Of a stretch of DNA of 64,000 nt, positions 1 to 8,468 are shown one piece after another. Both the position numbers and the translations under genes were made by a program. Below the pieces are notes generated by a model. That model saw only the letters and a program-made list of their open reading frames with translations. It had not been told where the DNA came from and did not search any database. Position 1 is the first letter of the stretch, and the number at the start of each line of letters is the position of its first letter. This DNA is from Nonomuraea thailandensis (lineage in GTDB: Bacteria; Actinomycetota; Actinomycetes; Streptosporangiales; Streptosporangiaceae): positions 7,213,501 to 7,277,500 of the forward strand of contig NZ_JAMZEB010000002.1 in the NCBI RefSeq assembly GCF_024172165.1, read 5' to 3'.

Positions 1-326
1 ATGCCGTGCCGGTTGGCGGCCATCACCTGCTCCTGCAGGGAGCGCAGGCGGGCCGCGCCCTCGGCGGGGCTCAGCGGCGCGGTGCCGTAGACGCGGGTGA
101 GGTGGCCGAGCCCGTAGCGCAGCCGCTCCTGCATGCCGCCGTCCACCGCGAAGCGGTCCTGAAGGGGCGCGACGTTGCCGGGCTCGCCGCTCTGCACCCA
201 GACGGCGCCGAGCTGGGCCGCCTTCTCCTCCAGGGTGAGCTCGGCCAGCAGGCTCTCCACCCGCTCCCCGGTCGTACGGGCGGCGTCCCGCCAGGGCGCG
301 AGGCCCGGCACGTTGACAGATGTCAT
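1..326 (-). CDS. Glycoside hydrolase family 3 beta-glucosidase-type protein, N-terminal part
   Basis: Only the first ~108 residues are inside the window; the gene runs off the left edge. The segment reading VESLLAELTLEEKAAQLG is the opening helix of the GH3 (beta/alpha)8 domain, which hydrolyses beta-linked oligosaccharides. No signal peptide is visible, so the enzyme is probably intracellular. I chose ATG at 326 because AAGG lies 8 bases upstream. In-frame ATGs at 350 and 359 are alternatives that sit almost on the predicted transcription start. The substrate cannot be assigned from this fragment. Confidence 0.8.
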   Translation of the reverse strand, partial: MTSVNVPGLAPWRDAARTTGERVESLLAELTLEEKAAQLGAVWVQSGEPGNVAPLQDRFAVDGGMQERLRYGLGHLTRVYGTAPLSPAEGAARLRSLQEQVMAANRHG

Positions 327-368
327 GGTTGCGACCTTCGAGAGATTCATCCCGATCATTAAGCCGGG

Positions 369-397
369 ACTTTAGGTGTCACCCGCAGGCTCGTCAA
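369..397 (-). promoter_or_regulatory. Promoter of the GH3 gene
   Basis: On the minus strand TTGACG (397-392) is followed after 17 bases by TAAAGT (374-369), a near-consensus vegetative promoter. The transcription start should fall near 362, giving a leader of roughly 36 bases before the ATG at 326. Confidence 0.65.
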
Positions 398-415
398 GAA
401 TATTTCGAAGACGTA

Positions 416-428
416 CCGAAAATTTCGG
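416..428. promoter_or_regulatory. Dyad CCGAAA-A-TTTCGG, possible operator
   Basis: A 13-base palindrome lies about 19 bases upstream of the -35 box of the GH3 promoter. Its position suits an activator or a repressor of the glycosidase gene. The cognate protein is unknown. Confidence 0.4.
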
Positions 429-523
429 GATCGCCTTTCTGGAAGACGGAAAACGACCTTCGGCGTGCCCGTTGATCAGGCAACTCACTCAGTCGCCTTC
501 GGTGAAACTTTCAGGAAACGGAA

Positions 524-552
524 GCGCCCGCCCCCTTACGGGGAGCGGGCGC
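524..552 (-). terminator. Rho-independent-type hairpin after the DUF397 gene
   Basis: GCGCCCGC (524-531) pairs with GCGGGCGC (545-552), and CCCC/GGGG extends the stem inside. Read on the minus strand it is followed by a T-rich stretch (TTCCGTTTCC). It lies 17 bases past the stop at 570. Confidence 0.65.
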
Positions 553-569
553 CGTCGTGCTGCGGAAGG

Positions 570-761
570 TCAGGCCACGTTGCTCTCCTCGGCCTGGCGG
601 TTGAGCGTTTCGAGGTCGAACGCGCCGGACTTGACGGCCGCGGTGAACGCCTCCCAGTCACGGCGAGGAACTTCCAGCACCGTGTCCGGGTTGTCCGCGT
701 GGATGACCTCCACGTGGTCGTTGATCCGCTTCGCCGCGACGCGGCTGGCGTCGTGTGACAT
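570..761 (-). CDS. DUF397-type small protein
   Basis: A 63-residue protein whose C-terminal half (EVPRRDWEAFTAAVKSGAFD) matches the form of DUF397, a small domain common in actinomycetes and usually encoded beside XRE-type regulators. No such regulator is adjacent here, so it is an orphan copy. I start at ATG 761 because GAGAGGAG sits 8 bases upstream; a longer frame to 848 lacks such support. Its molecular role is not established. Its own hairpin terminator follows, which points to a monocistronic unit. Confidence 0.75.
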   Translation of the reverse strand: MSHDASRVAAKRINDHVEVIHADNPDTVLEVPRRDWEAFTAAVKSGAFDLETLNRQAEESNVA

Positions 762-1017
762 CTGCAGCACTCCTCTCGGTGTACTTGCGGGCTCCGCCCC
801 GGTCACCCGTTCGCAGGAGGACCGGGGCGGTTGCGGGCAGCCTCGCATCCCGGTGAGCGATCGGCCAGGGGTATGACGGCCGAACCGGGTGAGGAAATCC
901 CATCCGGAGATGACGATCTTTAGACCTCAGTGGTAGAAACGCCGCCCGCCGGGGCGTGCACACCGGTCATAAGGGGGCGAGTGGCACACCCGTCACGGAC
1001 GTCCGCGGCCTCCCGGG

Positions 1018-1758
1018 TCAGCGGGCGACGGCCAGGAGGGCGAAGCGGCGGGCGGTGGCCTTCAGGGGGCGGCCCCGGGCCATGTCGTCGTGGACGGCGC
1101 GCAGCCGGTCCTCGTACGCGGCCACGTCGAAGCCGGGCACCTGCCACGAGACGACGCGCAGGAACAGCACGAGCGCGCCGATGTCGTGGAACGTGGTGGT
1201 GAAGGACGCCTCCTCACCCCAGGTGATCTCCAGGTCGTCCAGGGCGGCCGTCGCCGAGGCGAGGTCCCAGGCGTGGTGCGGATGCGGGGGGCCGCCGAGC
1301 GCGACGTTGAGCTCCTCCAGGTCGCGCCCGGACACCTGCTGGGTGAGGTACCTGCCGCCGGGGGCGAGCAGGCGGCGGAGCTCGGCCGGGTCGCAGGACT
1401 CGTGGCGGTTGAGCACGAGGTCGAAGGAGGCGTCGGGGAACCGGCGGGTGTCCTCGGCGACCTCGACGCCCAGCGGCTCCAGGCGGGCCCTGGCGATCGG
1501 CAGGTTGGGGGCGTACCCCTCGGTGGCCGCCGCGCGCGGGGGCAGCGGGGCCAGGGAGACCAGCAGCTCGCCGCCGCCCGTGCCCAGGTCGAGGAGGGAG
1601 GCGGCGTGCCTCAGGTGCTCGCGGGCCAGTCGCTCGTAGTCCCAGGGCAGCTCGCCTTCGTAGGTGACGCGGTCGCGGAGGAGGGTGAAGTCCCAGCCTT
1701 CGAAGGGGGTCGCCTGCGCCTGGCGGATCAGCTCCTCGAAGTCCATGCTCGCGATCAT
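1018..1758 (-). CDS. Class I SAM-dependent methyltransferase
   Basis: The 246-residue protein carries the SAM-binding motif I as LLDLGTGGGELL (about residues 55-66), followed by the acidic turn, FDLVLNRHE (motif II region) and LLAPGGRYL (motif III region). This is a Rossmann-fold methyltransferase of the UbiE/Methyltransf_11 kind, probably acting on a small molecule; the substrate is not evident. ATG 1758 is preceded by GGAG at 7 bases; ATG 1746 is a possible alternative. The upstream region holds a 31-bp tandem repeat and no close partner gene. Confidence 0.8.
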   Translation of the reverse strand: MIASMDFEELIRQAQATPFEGWDFTLLRDRVTYEGELPWDYERLAREHLRHAASLLDLGTGGGELLVSLAPLPPRAAATEGYAPNLPIARARLEPLGVEVAEDTRRFPDASFDLVLNRHESCDPAELRRLLAPGGRYLTQQVSGRDLEELNVALGGPPHPHHAWDLASATAALDDLEITWGEEASFTTTFHDIGALVLFLRVVSWQVPGFDVAAYEDRLRAVHDDMARGRPLKATARRFALLAVAR

Positions 1759-1795
1759 GCCGCATCTCCGCGACGGCTCGCACCGCGATTCATCC

Positions 1796-1900
1796 GCGAT
1801 GCCGGCCGACGCGCGCCCGAGAGGCGGCCCGATGCCGCCCGACGCGCCCGAGAAGTGGCCCGATGCCGCCCGACGCGCCCGAGAAGTGGCCCGATGCCGC
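1796..1900. repeat. 31-bp tandem repeat, about 3.4 copies
   Basis: Copies at 1827-1857 and 1858-1888 are identical; 1796-1826 is a degenerate copy and 1889-1900 a partial one. The array fills the gap between the LacI stop (1916) and the methyltransferase start (1758). Confidence 0.8.
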
Positions 1901-1915
1901 GGCGAACGCGTGCGC

Positions 1916-2938
1916 TCACGCCCGCGGCGGGGTGCTCTCGCGCAGGACGACGGTGGCCGGGAGGCGGATCTCCTCCGGGGCGTCGTCCGACAGCGCCAGC
2001 CGCATCGCGCTCAGCCCCGCCTCGCGCAGCGGCACCGCCACCGACGTCAGCGCGGGCACGACGTCCACCGTCGAGGCGATGTCGTCGAAGCCCGCCACCC
2101 CGATGTCCCTGCCCGGCAGCACACCGGCGTCGCGGAAGGCGGTCATCGCGCCGATCGCCATCACGTCGTTGACCGCGAACACCGCCTCCACGTCCTCGAA
2201 CCCCCGCTCCACCAGCCGCCGCGCCGCCTCGTGGCCGCCCTCGCGGGTGAAGCCGGTCTCGACGGCGACCACGCTCCCGGCCCCGTCCAGTCCGGCCAGG
2301 AACCCTTCGTGGCGATCGCGGGAGGTGCGCAGCGCGGGCGGGGCGTGGAAGACGGCGAAGCGCCGGTAGCCCGCGCCGAGAAGGGCGCGGGCCAGGCCGG
2401 CGGAGCCGCCGTGGTCGTCGATGGTGACGGTGCCGAACGGCAGGTCGCGCTGGCTGATCAGGACGGCCCGGCCCCCTGCCGTCCGGTACGCCGTGAGCTC
2501 GTCGACGAGCTCGTCCCTGGTGCCGGCCCCGTCGATGCGGCTGCCGGTGACGATGATCACCCGCGGCCGCCTCCCCCGCAGGGTCCTGACGAGCTCCAGC
2601 TCCCGCTCCGGCGAGCCGCCGGCCACCGCCATGGTGACGATGAGCCCGGCCTCCTCCGCCGCCTGCCCGACGCCGGCGGCGATGGAGGAGAAGTACGGGT
2701 CGGCCACGTCGCGCACCACCAGCGCGACGGTCCTGGTCGAGCCCTTGGCGATGGCCTGGGCCGACAGGTGCGGCTCGTAGCCGAGGCGGGCCGCCGCCGC
2801 GCGCACCCGGTCGGCGTTCTCCGCCCTGACGGTGCGCGAGCTGCCGTTGAGCGCGCGGGAGGCGGTGGCGACGGACACCCCCGCCTCCCGGGCGACGTCG
2901 TGCAGGGTGGGCGCGGGCCCCTCGTCCATGGCGGTCAT
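1916..2938 (-). CDS. LacI-family transcriptional regulator
   Basis: The 340-residue protein starts with the LacI helix-turn-helix (TLHDVAREAGVSVATASRAL, about residues 11-30) and hinge, followed by a periplasmic-binding-protein-like sensor domain ending in VLRESTPPRA. Such proteins repress sugar genes until a sugar or sugar phosphate binds. It lies downstream of the cupin, DUF6807 and oxidoreductase genes on the same strand with a 59-bp gap, and probably regulates them. ATG 2938 is chosen; ATG 2929 is also possible. A second LacI protein closes the other end of the block. Confidence 0.88.
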   Translation of the reverse strand: MTAMDEGPAPTLHDVAREAGVSVATASRALNGSSRTVRAENADRVRAAAARLGYEPHLSAQAIAKGSTRTVALVVRDVADPYFSSIAAGVGQAAEEAGLIVTMAVAGGSPERELELVRTLRGRRPRVIIVTGSRIDGAGTRDELVDELTAYRTAGGRAVLISQRDLPFGTVTIDDHGGSAGLARALLGAGYRRFAVFHAPPALRTSRDRHEGFLAGLDGAGSVVAVETGFTREGGHEAARRLVERGFEDVEAVFAVNDVMAIGAMTAFRDAGVLPGRDIGVAGFDDIASTVDVVPALTSVAVPLREAGLSAMRLALSDDAPEEIRLPATVVLRESTPPRA

Positions 2939-2997
2939 TTTGTCACCACGCGCGGCGATCCGCTGCGCGTCGCGCCTGCCTCGCCCACCGGCGAGGA

Positions 2998-3702
2998 TCA
3001 GCGCACCACTGGGTCGGCGACGTCGTGGGCGCGCAGATGGCCGCACATGCCCCAGCGCTCCTGCGGCGGGCTCTCCATCAGGGCGGACTCCTGGAGGTGC
3101 GCGCCGTCGCCGCGCGCCAGGGCGTCGAGGATCCCGGCGGTGCGGCGGGCCTGCTCGGCGACCGTCGACTCCCAGATGCCCCGCCACCCCGCCACCTTGG
3201 GCCTGACCAGGGCGACGGCGCTGTCGTAGAAGCGCCGCAGCGCCTCGGGGCCACCCTCGGCCAGCCGGTGGAAGCCGTCCACGGCCAGGTCCCGCCGCCG
3301 CGCGACCGCCGCCTCGACGTCCACCGCCGGGAGCGTCGCGGCCTCGCGATAGCGCTCGGCGTCGGCGACGACCTCCGGCGGGAACGTCATCACCGCGTCC
3401 CCCGCCTCCGGCAGCCCGGCGTTCGACATCACGACCACGACCTCCAGCCCGCCCCCCTGATCGGCACGGTTGACCGCGCGGTGAATGGTGCCGGGCGTGA
3501 ACCACACGGTCGAGCCGGGGCCGAGCTCCGTCTCCTTGAGCCCGTTCACGTCGAGCGTCTGCAGCGTGCCGCGCCCGCCGATCACCACGTACGCCTCGGT
3601 GGAGGCCGTGTGCAGGTGCGGCGTGCCGCCCTCCAGGCCGTCGGCGCAGGCCCCGGTGTAGACGGTCAGCCGGCTGATCGAGGTGCCCCCGGGGAAGGTC
3701 AT
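2998..3702 (-). CDS. Cupin-domain protein
   Basis: This 234-residue protein has a cupin fold in its N-terminal half: motif 1 is visible as H29, H31 and E36, and the second motif contributes the histidine of TPGTIHRAV. These residues usually hold a divalent metal. The C-terminal half is helical and not assigned. The ATG overlaps the stop of the DUF6807 gene by 4 bp (ATGA, 3699-3702), so the two are translationally coupled in a sugar-catabolic operon with a Gfo/Idh/MocA enzyme. It may act as a sugar isomerase, epimerase or lactone-processing enzyme, but no substrate can be read off. Confidence 0.75.
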   Translation of the reverse strand: MTFPGGTSISRLTVYTGACADGLEGGTPHLHTASTEAYVVIGGRGTLQTLDVNGLKETELGPGSTVWFTPGTIHRAVNRADQGGGLEVVVVMSNAGLPEAGDAVMTFPPEVVADAERYREAATLPAVDVEAAVARRRDLAVDGFHRLAEGGPEALRRFYDSAVALVRPKVAGWRGIWESTVAEQARRTAGILDALARGDGAHLQESALMESPPQERWGMCGHLRAHDVADPVVR

Positions 3703-4601
3703 CCCAGTGCGTCCCTGCCGTGCTGGGCCAGCAGTGCCGAGCCGTCCTCGCCCCGGTCGCCGTCGGCGATCACGACCGCGTACCGGAAGCGCATGGTCTC
3801 GCCGTCGGGCAGCGGCACCTCCTCGCTGAAGAACGGCGCCGGGTTCAGGCAGGCGAACTGCTGGGTGCGGGCGAACCACTGCGGCGGGTGCTGCGGGTTG
3901 GCGGTGTGGTCGACCATGACGATCGTCGAGCTGTCGCCGGTCTCGTCGTGCCTGCCGCGGAAGCCGAACCACTCGGCGCGCCGGCCGCGCAGCTCGTCGC
4001 CGCCCGCCCCGTCCGGCGACTGGATGACGCCGTCGGTGAACGAGCGGGGGCCGCGCCAGAACAGGCCGCCGTAGCCGGCGTTCTCGCGGCCCTTGGTCGT
4101 CGGGGAGCCGAAGTCGACGGTGGCGCCGGAGACGTTCGTCATGGCCGTCTCGAAGACCAGGACCCAGGTGGCGTCGTCGACCAGCGTCGTGGTCAGCGCG
4201 CGCCGCTCCTCGATGACGGGCGCGCCGTCCTGGGCGGTCCAGCCGAGCGCGTGCCCGATCTCGGCCCGGTCGGGGCCGGCCGTGAGGGTGGTCATCTCGC
4301 GGTGGGTGGCGCTGCCGTTGTTGTCGAGCTGGACGTACTCGCCCGCCACGTACGTGGGCCCGCCCCAGAAGTTGTGCTCGCCCACGCACGGCAGCGACCA
4401 GGCGATGCCCTTGTGCCAGACGTGGTCGTGCGGCCGGAACAGCGACACCAGCCGGCCGCCGCGGGTGCGGATCGGGTGCAGGTACGGCTTCGGCGACTCC
4501 AGCACCGGCGTGTCGGGGCGGTAGACGTAGGTGAACAGCTCGACGTCCGCCGCGCTGACCGCGACCGACCGGCCGAGCGCGTGATTGACCTGCAGGGTCA
4601 C
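3699..4601 (-). CDS. DUF6807 (PmoA-like) family protein
   Basis: The 300-residue protein resembles the DUF6807 family, often annotated PmoA because of a loose link to methane monooxygenase; it is in fact found in sugar-catabolic clusters beside Gfo/Idh/MocA oxidoreductases. Recognisable features are the histidine-rich stretch HDHVWHKGIAW near residue 60 and GPRSFTDGVIQSPDG further on. It starts with GTG at 4601, which overlaps the oxidoreductase stop (GTGA), and ends in an ATGA overlap with the cupin gene. It is probably a cytosolic beta-sandwich enzyme or binding protein acting on the same substrate as its neighbours. Confidence 0.75.
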   Translation of the reverse strand: MTLQVNHALGRSVAVSAADVELFTYVYRPDTPVLESPKPYLHPIRTRGGRLVSLFRPHDHVWHKGIAWSLPCVGEHNFWGGPTYVAGEYVQLDNNGSATHREMTTLTAGPDRAEIGHALGWTAQDGAPVIEERRALTTTLVDDATWVLVFETAMTNVSGATVDFGSPTTKGRENAGYGGLFWRGPRSFTDGVIQSPDGAGGDELRGRRAEWFGFRGRHDETGDSSTIVMVDHTANPQHPPQWFARTQQFACLNPAPFFSEEVPLPDGETMRFRYAVVIADGDRGEDGSALLAQHGRDALG

Positions 4602-5692
4602 TGGTTCTTCCTCCAAGGGGCGCCCGTGCCGTCCATGCGCAGGGCGAACGGGTTGTCTGCGGTGATCTGCCCGGCCCGTACGCGCTCGCCGGTGAAGGCG
4701 GAGGCGTACAGGGCGGCGATGAACTCCATCGTCCGCCGGGCGTCGGCGGTGCCGACCGGCGGCGCCTGGCCCTGGTCGAGCGCGTCGAGCACGGCCGCCA
4801 GCCAGCCGCTGTGGCCGCTGGAGGCGCTGCTGCGGTCCTGGCCCCACAGCTCGGTCAGGGCGTCCTGGCCGGGAGCGGGGGTGATCGTCCAGTCGTCGTC
4901 GGTGTAGCCGTACAGGTGCTCGACCTCGACCGTGGCGTGCTCGTAGTCGAAGCGCAGCTCGGAGGTCTGCCGCGGGGACAGCACGGAGTTGACGACGGTG
5001 GCGGCGGCGCCGCTCTCGAACGTCACCAGCGCCATCGACACGTCCTCGGTGTCCACGTCGCGCGCCTGCCGCACGGCCACGGCCGTGACCTCGCTCCACG
5101 GCCCGAGCACCGACAGCAGCAGGTCGAACTGGTGGATGCCGTGCCCCATCGTGGGCCCGCCGCCCTCCGACTCCCAGGTGCCGCGCCACGGGACCGCGTA
5201 GTACGCCTCGTCCCGGTACCACTGCGTGACGCAGGTGGCCAGCAGCGCGCGCCCCAGCCTGCCCTCGCCGGCCAGCCGCCGCAGCCGTACGGCGCCCGCG
5301 CCGAAGCGGTGCTGCAACACCGTGGCGACGTGCGCGGTGGAGCGCGCCTCCGCCTCGATCAGGGTGTCGAGCTCGGCCAGCGACAGCGTCGGCGGCTTCT
5401 CCACCAGCGCCGTCACCCCGGCGTCCAGGCAGGCCAGGGCGAGCGGGGTGTGCAGCGCGGGCGGGGTGCACAGGTGCGCGAAGTCCAGGTCCTGCGCGGC
5501 CAGCAGCTCCTCGGCGCTCCCGTACGCGTGCGGCACGCCGTACTTGGCGGCGAACTCGCGGGCCCGCCCGGCGTCCACGTCGGCCACGGCGACGAGCTCG
5601 GCCCGGCCGCCGGAGGCCTGCACGGCCTGGGCGTGCGCGTGGGCGATGCCGCCGGTGCCGATGATCGCGGCCCGGTATGTGCGTTGAGACAA
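4598..5692 (-). CDS. Gfo/Idh/MocA-family NAD(P)-dependent oxidoreductase
   Basis: The 364-residue enzyme has an N-terminal Rossmann fold (GTGGIAHAHA, residues 13-22), the family lysine in E98-K-P, and the C-terminal beta-sheet substrate domain. Family members oxidise or reduce sugars, inositols and related polyols. I selected TTG 5692, preceded by GAAGGA, because an ATG-initiated version would add ~40 unsupported residues. It is the first gene of an operon running oxidoreductase, DUF6807, cupin and perhaps lacI. A LacI-type palindrome sits about 85 bp upstream. Confidence 0.87.
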   Translation of the reverse strand: MSQRTYRAAIIGTGGIAHAHAQAVQASGGRAELVAVADVDAGRAREFAAKYGVPHAYGSAEELLAAQDLDFAHLCTPPALHTPLALACLDAGVTALVEKPPTLSLAELDTLIEAEARSTAHVATVLQHRFGAGAVRLRRLAGEGRLGRALLATCVTQWYRDEAYYAVPWRGTWESEGGGPTMGHGIHQFDLLLSVLGPWSEVTAVAVRQARDVDTEDVSMALVTFESGAAATVVNSVLSPRQTSELRFDYEHATVEVEHLYGYTDDDWTITPAPGQDALTELWGQDRSSASSGHSGWLAAVLDALDQGQAPPVGTADARRTMEFIAALYASAFTGERVRAGQITADNPFALRMDGTGAPWRKNQ

Positions 5693-5769
5693 GGTGGTCC
5701 TTCGCTTCGAGGGGGTTTCGAGGGGGTTCGAGGAGGAGGGATCGGGCGCCGTCGGTCCCGGCCTGCGCG

Positions 5770-5783
5770 GGAAAACGTATTCC
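5770..5783. promoter_or_regulatory. LacI-type operator candidate upstream of the oxidoreductase operon
   Basis: GGAAAACGTATTCC is a near-perfect palindrome with the central CG typical of LacI-family operators. It lies between the oxidoreductase start (5692) and the end of the second LacI gene (5889), so either LacI protein could bind it. Confidence 0.55.
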
Positions 5784-5888
5784 GCAGTCTGCATCGCCCT
5801 TCGTACGAGCGTCAAGGGCGCTCTCGCGGACGCCGAGGAGGTTGCCGAGAGGATTACGGGCGCCGGCGCGGTCGCGGAAGCGGGACGG

Positions 5889-6911
5889 TTACGGACGCCG
5901 GCGCGTGCTGTCGCGGACGATCAGCCGGCCTTCCAGAATCAGGCGCCGGGGAGCGTCCGACTTTTCCAGCGCGAAACGAATCGCCCGCACTCCCCATTGC
6001 GCGAGCGGCAGCGCCACGGTCGTCAGTCGCGGCGTCACGTCGGAGGCCAGCGGAATGTCATCGATTCCCGTCACGGAAACGTCGTCGGGCACCCTGAGCC
6101 CGGCTTCCCGGAAACCCGACAGCGCGCCGATCGCGAGCGTGTCATTGGTCGCCAGAACCGCCTGCCCACCAGCGATTCCCTCGGCGGCCAGCCGCCGCGC
6201 CGCGTCGAATCCGCCCTGCCGGCCGACGGGGCAGGGAATGACCCGGATATCGCGCTCGGCGACGCCTCCGGCCCGCAGTCCTTCGGCGAATCCGGCCGTG
6301 CGCTCGGCCATGTTGCGCATTTCCGGGCCGCCGGTCAGAATCACCGCCCGGCGGTGCCCGGTCTCGGCGACGAACGCGCCCATCGACCGCCCGGCGGCGT
6401 GATTGTCGAGGTTGATGGAATCGTAGGTCATGTCCGTATGACCGACGATCACGACCCGGCCGCCCTCGCGCTCGTAGGCGGCCAGTTCCTTCGCCAGCCG
6501 CTCGTCGTCGAGGTAGCGGCTCGACGTGAGCACGAGCGCGCGCGGGCGCAATGACCGCAGCACGCGGACGGTCTCCGCCTGCCGCTCGGTGGCGGCCATG
6601 GTGGACGACACCGTGACGAACGCCCCCGCGTCGCGGGCCTCGTGCTCCATCGCGGCCACCACCATGCCCATCGACGGCGTGGTGAGGTCGTCGGCCACGA
6701 GCGCGATCGAGTCGCCGGCCCGGCGCATCGCCCTGGCCGAGGCGTCCATCGTGTACCGCAGGGCCGCCGCCGCGGCCAGCACGCGGGCCTCGTACTCGGG
6801 GGCCACCTTCCTGGAGCTGCCGCCCAGGACCCGGGAGGCGGTGGCGACCGAGACGCCGGCCGCCGCGGCCACGTCGTGCAGCGTGACCGTGGGCCGCGCC
6901 GCGTGGGGCAT
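5889..6911 (-). CDS. LacI-family transcriptional regulator
   Basis: A second 340-residue LacI protein with the HTH TLHDVAAAAGVSVATASRVL near the N-terminus and a type I periplasmic-binding-like effector domain. It is distinct in sequence from the LacI at 1916-2938 but shares its architecture and ending (V-RDSTRRRP). ATG 6911 has AAGGA 8 bases upstream; the longer frame to 6959 is not needed. It precedes the sugar operon on the same strand and is divergent from the serine hydrolase gene, so it could control either side. Confidence 0.88.
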   Translation of the reverse strand: MPHAARPTVTLHDVAAAAGVSVATASRVLGGSSRKVAPEYEARVLAAAAALRYTMDASARAMRRAGDSIALVADDLTTPSMGMVVAAMEHEARDAGAFVTVSSTMAATERQAETVRVLRSLRPRALVLTSSRYLDDERLAKELAAYEREGGRVVIVGHTDMTYDSINLDNHAAGRSMGAFVAETGHRRAVILTGGPEMRNMAERTAGFAEGLRAGGVAERDIRVIPCPVGRQGGFDAARRLAAEGIAGGQAVLATNDTLAIGALSGFREAGLRVPDDVSVTGIDDIPLASDVTPRLTTVALPLAQWGVRAIRFALEKSDAPRRLILEGRLIVRDSTRRRP

Positions 6912-6969
6912 CCGCAGTGTCCTTCCCGAGAGCGAGCCGGCCGCCGATGAGCCCGGCAATGCAGCGTAC

Positions 6970-7033
6970 TGTCATTCCCGGCCCCTGACCGGCCCGCAGC
7001 CCGGATGACACCTGTCATGGACAGCGAATGACA
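6970..7033. promoter_or_regulatory. Cluster of four TGTCAT/ATGACA hexamers in a divergent promoter
   Basis: TGTCAT occurs at 6970-6975 and 7013-7018, ATGACA at 7005-7010 and 7028-7033. The middle two form the dyad ATGACA-CC-TGTCAT. The cluster lies between the LacI start (6911) and the serine hydrolase start (7078). A shared operator for an unknown regulator is the simplest reading. Confidence 0.45.
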
Positions 7034-7077
7034 CGCACAACTGACCATGAGTGCGCCGTTTCCGGGATGCTTGCGGC

Positions 7078-8346
7078 ATGAAGATGCGAGTGTCTGGAAA
7101 GAGCACCTCCCGCCGCCTCGCGGCCGCCGTGATGACGCTCGGCGTGCTGATCGCCGCGGCCCCCGCGCCCGCCGCCGCGGACACCGGGCTCGACCGGCAG
7201 GCCCTGCGGCAGGGGCTGAACGCCGTGCACGAGGCGGGCATGTTCGGCATCTACTCCCAGGTACGCGACGGCTCACAGACGTGGCAGGCCGCCTCCGGCG
7301 TGGCCGACGTCGCCACGGGCCGTCCCGTGCAGCCCGGCATGGTGCACCGGGTGGGCAGCATCACCAAGACGTTCACCTCGGTGGCCGTGCTCCAGCAGGT
7401 CGCCCGCGGCGCCGTCGAGCTCGACGCCCCGATCGGCCGCTACCTGCCGGACGTGGTGCCCGGCGAGCGCGGCGAGCGGATCACCGTACGGATGTTGCTC
7501 AACCACACGAGCCACATCGCCGACCACGTGCCCTACGCGTTCCCCTCGCTGATGCAGGGCTCGGCGCAGAGCCTGGACGACAACAGGTTCCGCGTCTTCA
7601 CCCGCGCGGAGCTGGTGCGGCTCGGTGTCGACGCCACCCCGACCGGCGAGCCGGGCGCCACCCCCGGCATCTACTCCAACACCAACTACCTGGTCGCCGG
7701 CCTGCTCCTGGAGAAGGTGACGGGCGTGGGAGCCGAGGAGTACATCACCCGCAACGTCATCAGGAAGGCCGGCCTGCGGCACACGTCGTTCCCGCGCACG
7801 CCGCACATCCCGGGCCCGAACTCCAGGGCGTACGAGTCGATGTTCGGCTGGTTCGACCCGCCCCGCGACTACAGCGTCTACAGCCCCACCTGGATCTCCA
7901 CGGCGGGCGCGATGGTCTCCACGATGGACGACCTCAACCGGTTCTACCGGGCGCTGCTGCGGGGCGAGCTGATCGGCGCGGCGGAGCTGGCCGAGATGAA
8001 GAAGACGGTGCCCGTGCTGGCGGGCGGCGTGCTGAACTACGGCCTCGGCCTCTACTACTCCGACCTGCCCTGCGGCCGGTTCTGGGGGCACAGCGGCGGT
8101 GTCTTCGGGATGGGCACGGAGTCGATGACCAGCGAGGACGGCGTCCGCCAGCTCTCCATGGGGGTCAACCGCACGAAGTACCAGACCGTGGACGAGAACG
8201 GCAACGTCGTGCTGCACCCGATCGACTACGCCAGCATCGACTACTTCCTGCTGGCCACGTGCGGTCAGAGCGCCGGCGCGCAGACCAGGGCCGCGCAGCC
8301 GTCGTACGTCCCGTTCGCGGTGGATCGGGTGTCGGTCAAGCGCTGA
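7078..8346 (+). CDS. Secreted serine hydrolase, class C beta-lactamase / D-Ala-D-Ala carboxypeptidase type
   Basis: The 422-residue protein has a basic N-terminus and hydrophobic stretch ending in APAPAAADT, a clear Sec signal peptide. All three catalytic motifs of the serine beta-lactamase/DD-peptidase fold are present: S94-I-T-K97, Y199-S-N201 and H338-S-G. The HSGG form is more typical of DD-peptidases and esterases than of true beta-lactamases. It may trim peptidoglycan or hydrolyse esters or amides outside the cell. I start at ATG 7078, since the frame extension to 7051 is not part of a signal sequence. Confidence 0.85.
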   Translation: MKMRVSGKSTSRRLAAAVMTLGVLIAAAPAPAAADTGLDRQALRQGLNAVHEAGMFGIYSQVRDGSQTWQAASGVADVATGRPVQPGMVHRVGSITKTFTSVAVLQQVARGAVELDAPIGRYLPDVVPGERGERITVRMLLNHTSHIADHVPYAFPSLMQGSAQSLDDNRFRVFTRAELVRLGVDATPTGEPGATPGIYSNTNYLVAGLLLEKVTGVGAEEYITRNVIRKAGLRHTSFPRTPHIPGPNSRAYESMFGWFDPPRDYSVYSPTWISTAGAMVSTMDDLNRFYRALLRGELIGAAELAEMKKTVPVLAGGVLNYGLGLYYSDLPCGRFWGHSGGVFGMGTESMTSEDGVRQLSMGVNRTKYQTVDENGNVVLHPIDYASIDYFLLATCGQSAGAQTRAAQPSYVPFAVDRVSVKR

Positions 8347-8468
8347 GGTGTGTCGCTGATCACCACTGATGTGTGGATTCCTCCACAGAGGATCGCTTGT
8401 GGTCTCCGTAATGTCCCTGCTGCCGGAACAAACCCCGGCAGCACTGACAAGGGGGAGGAAACCCGATC

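Noticed and set aside
1796..1900. The 31-bp repeat considered as a CRISPR array
   Set aside because: The copies are directly adjacent with no spacers, and no cas gene is present.
7078..8346. Calling the serine hydrolase a true AmpC beta-lactamase
   Set aside because: The third motif is HSGG where AmpC has KTG, which is typical of DD-peptidase/esterase relatives.
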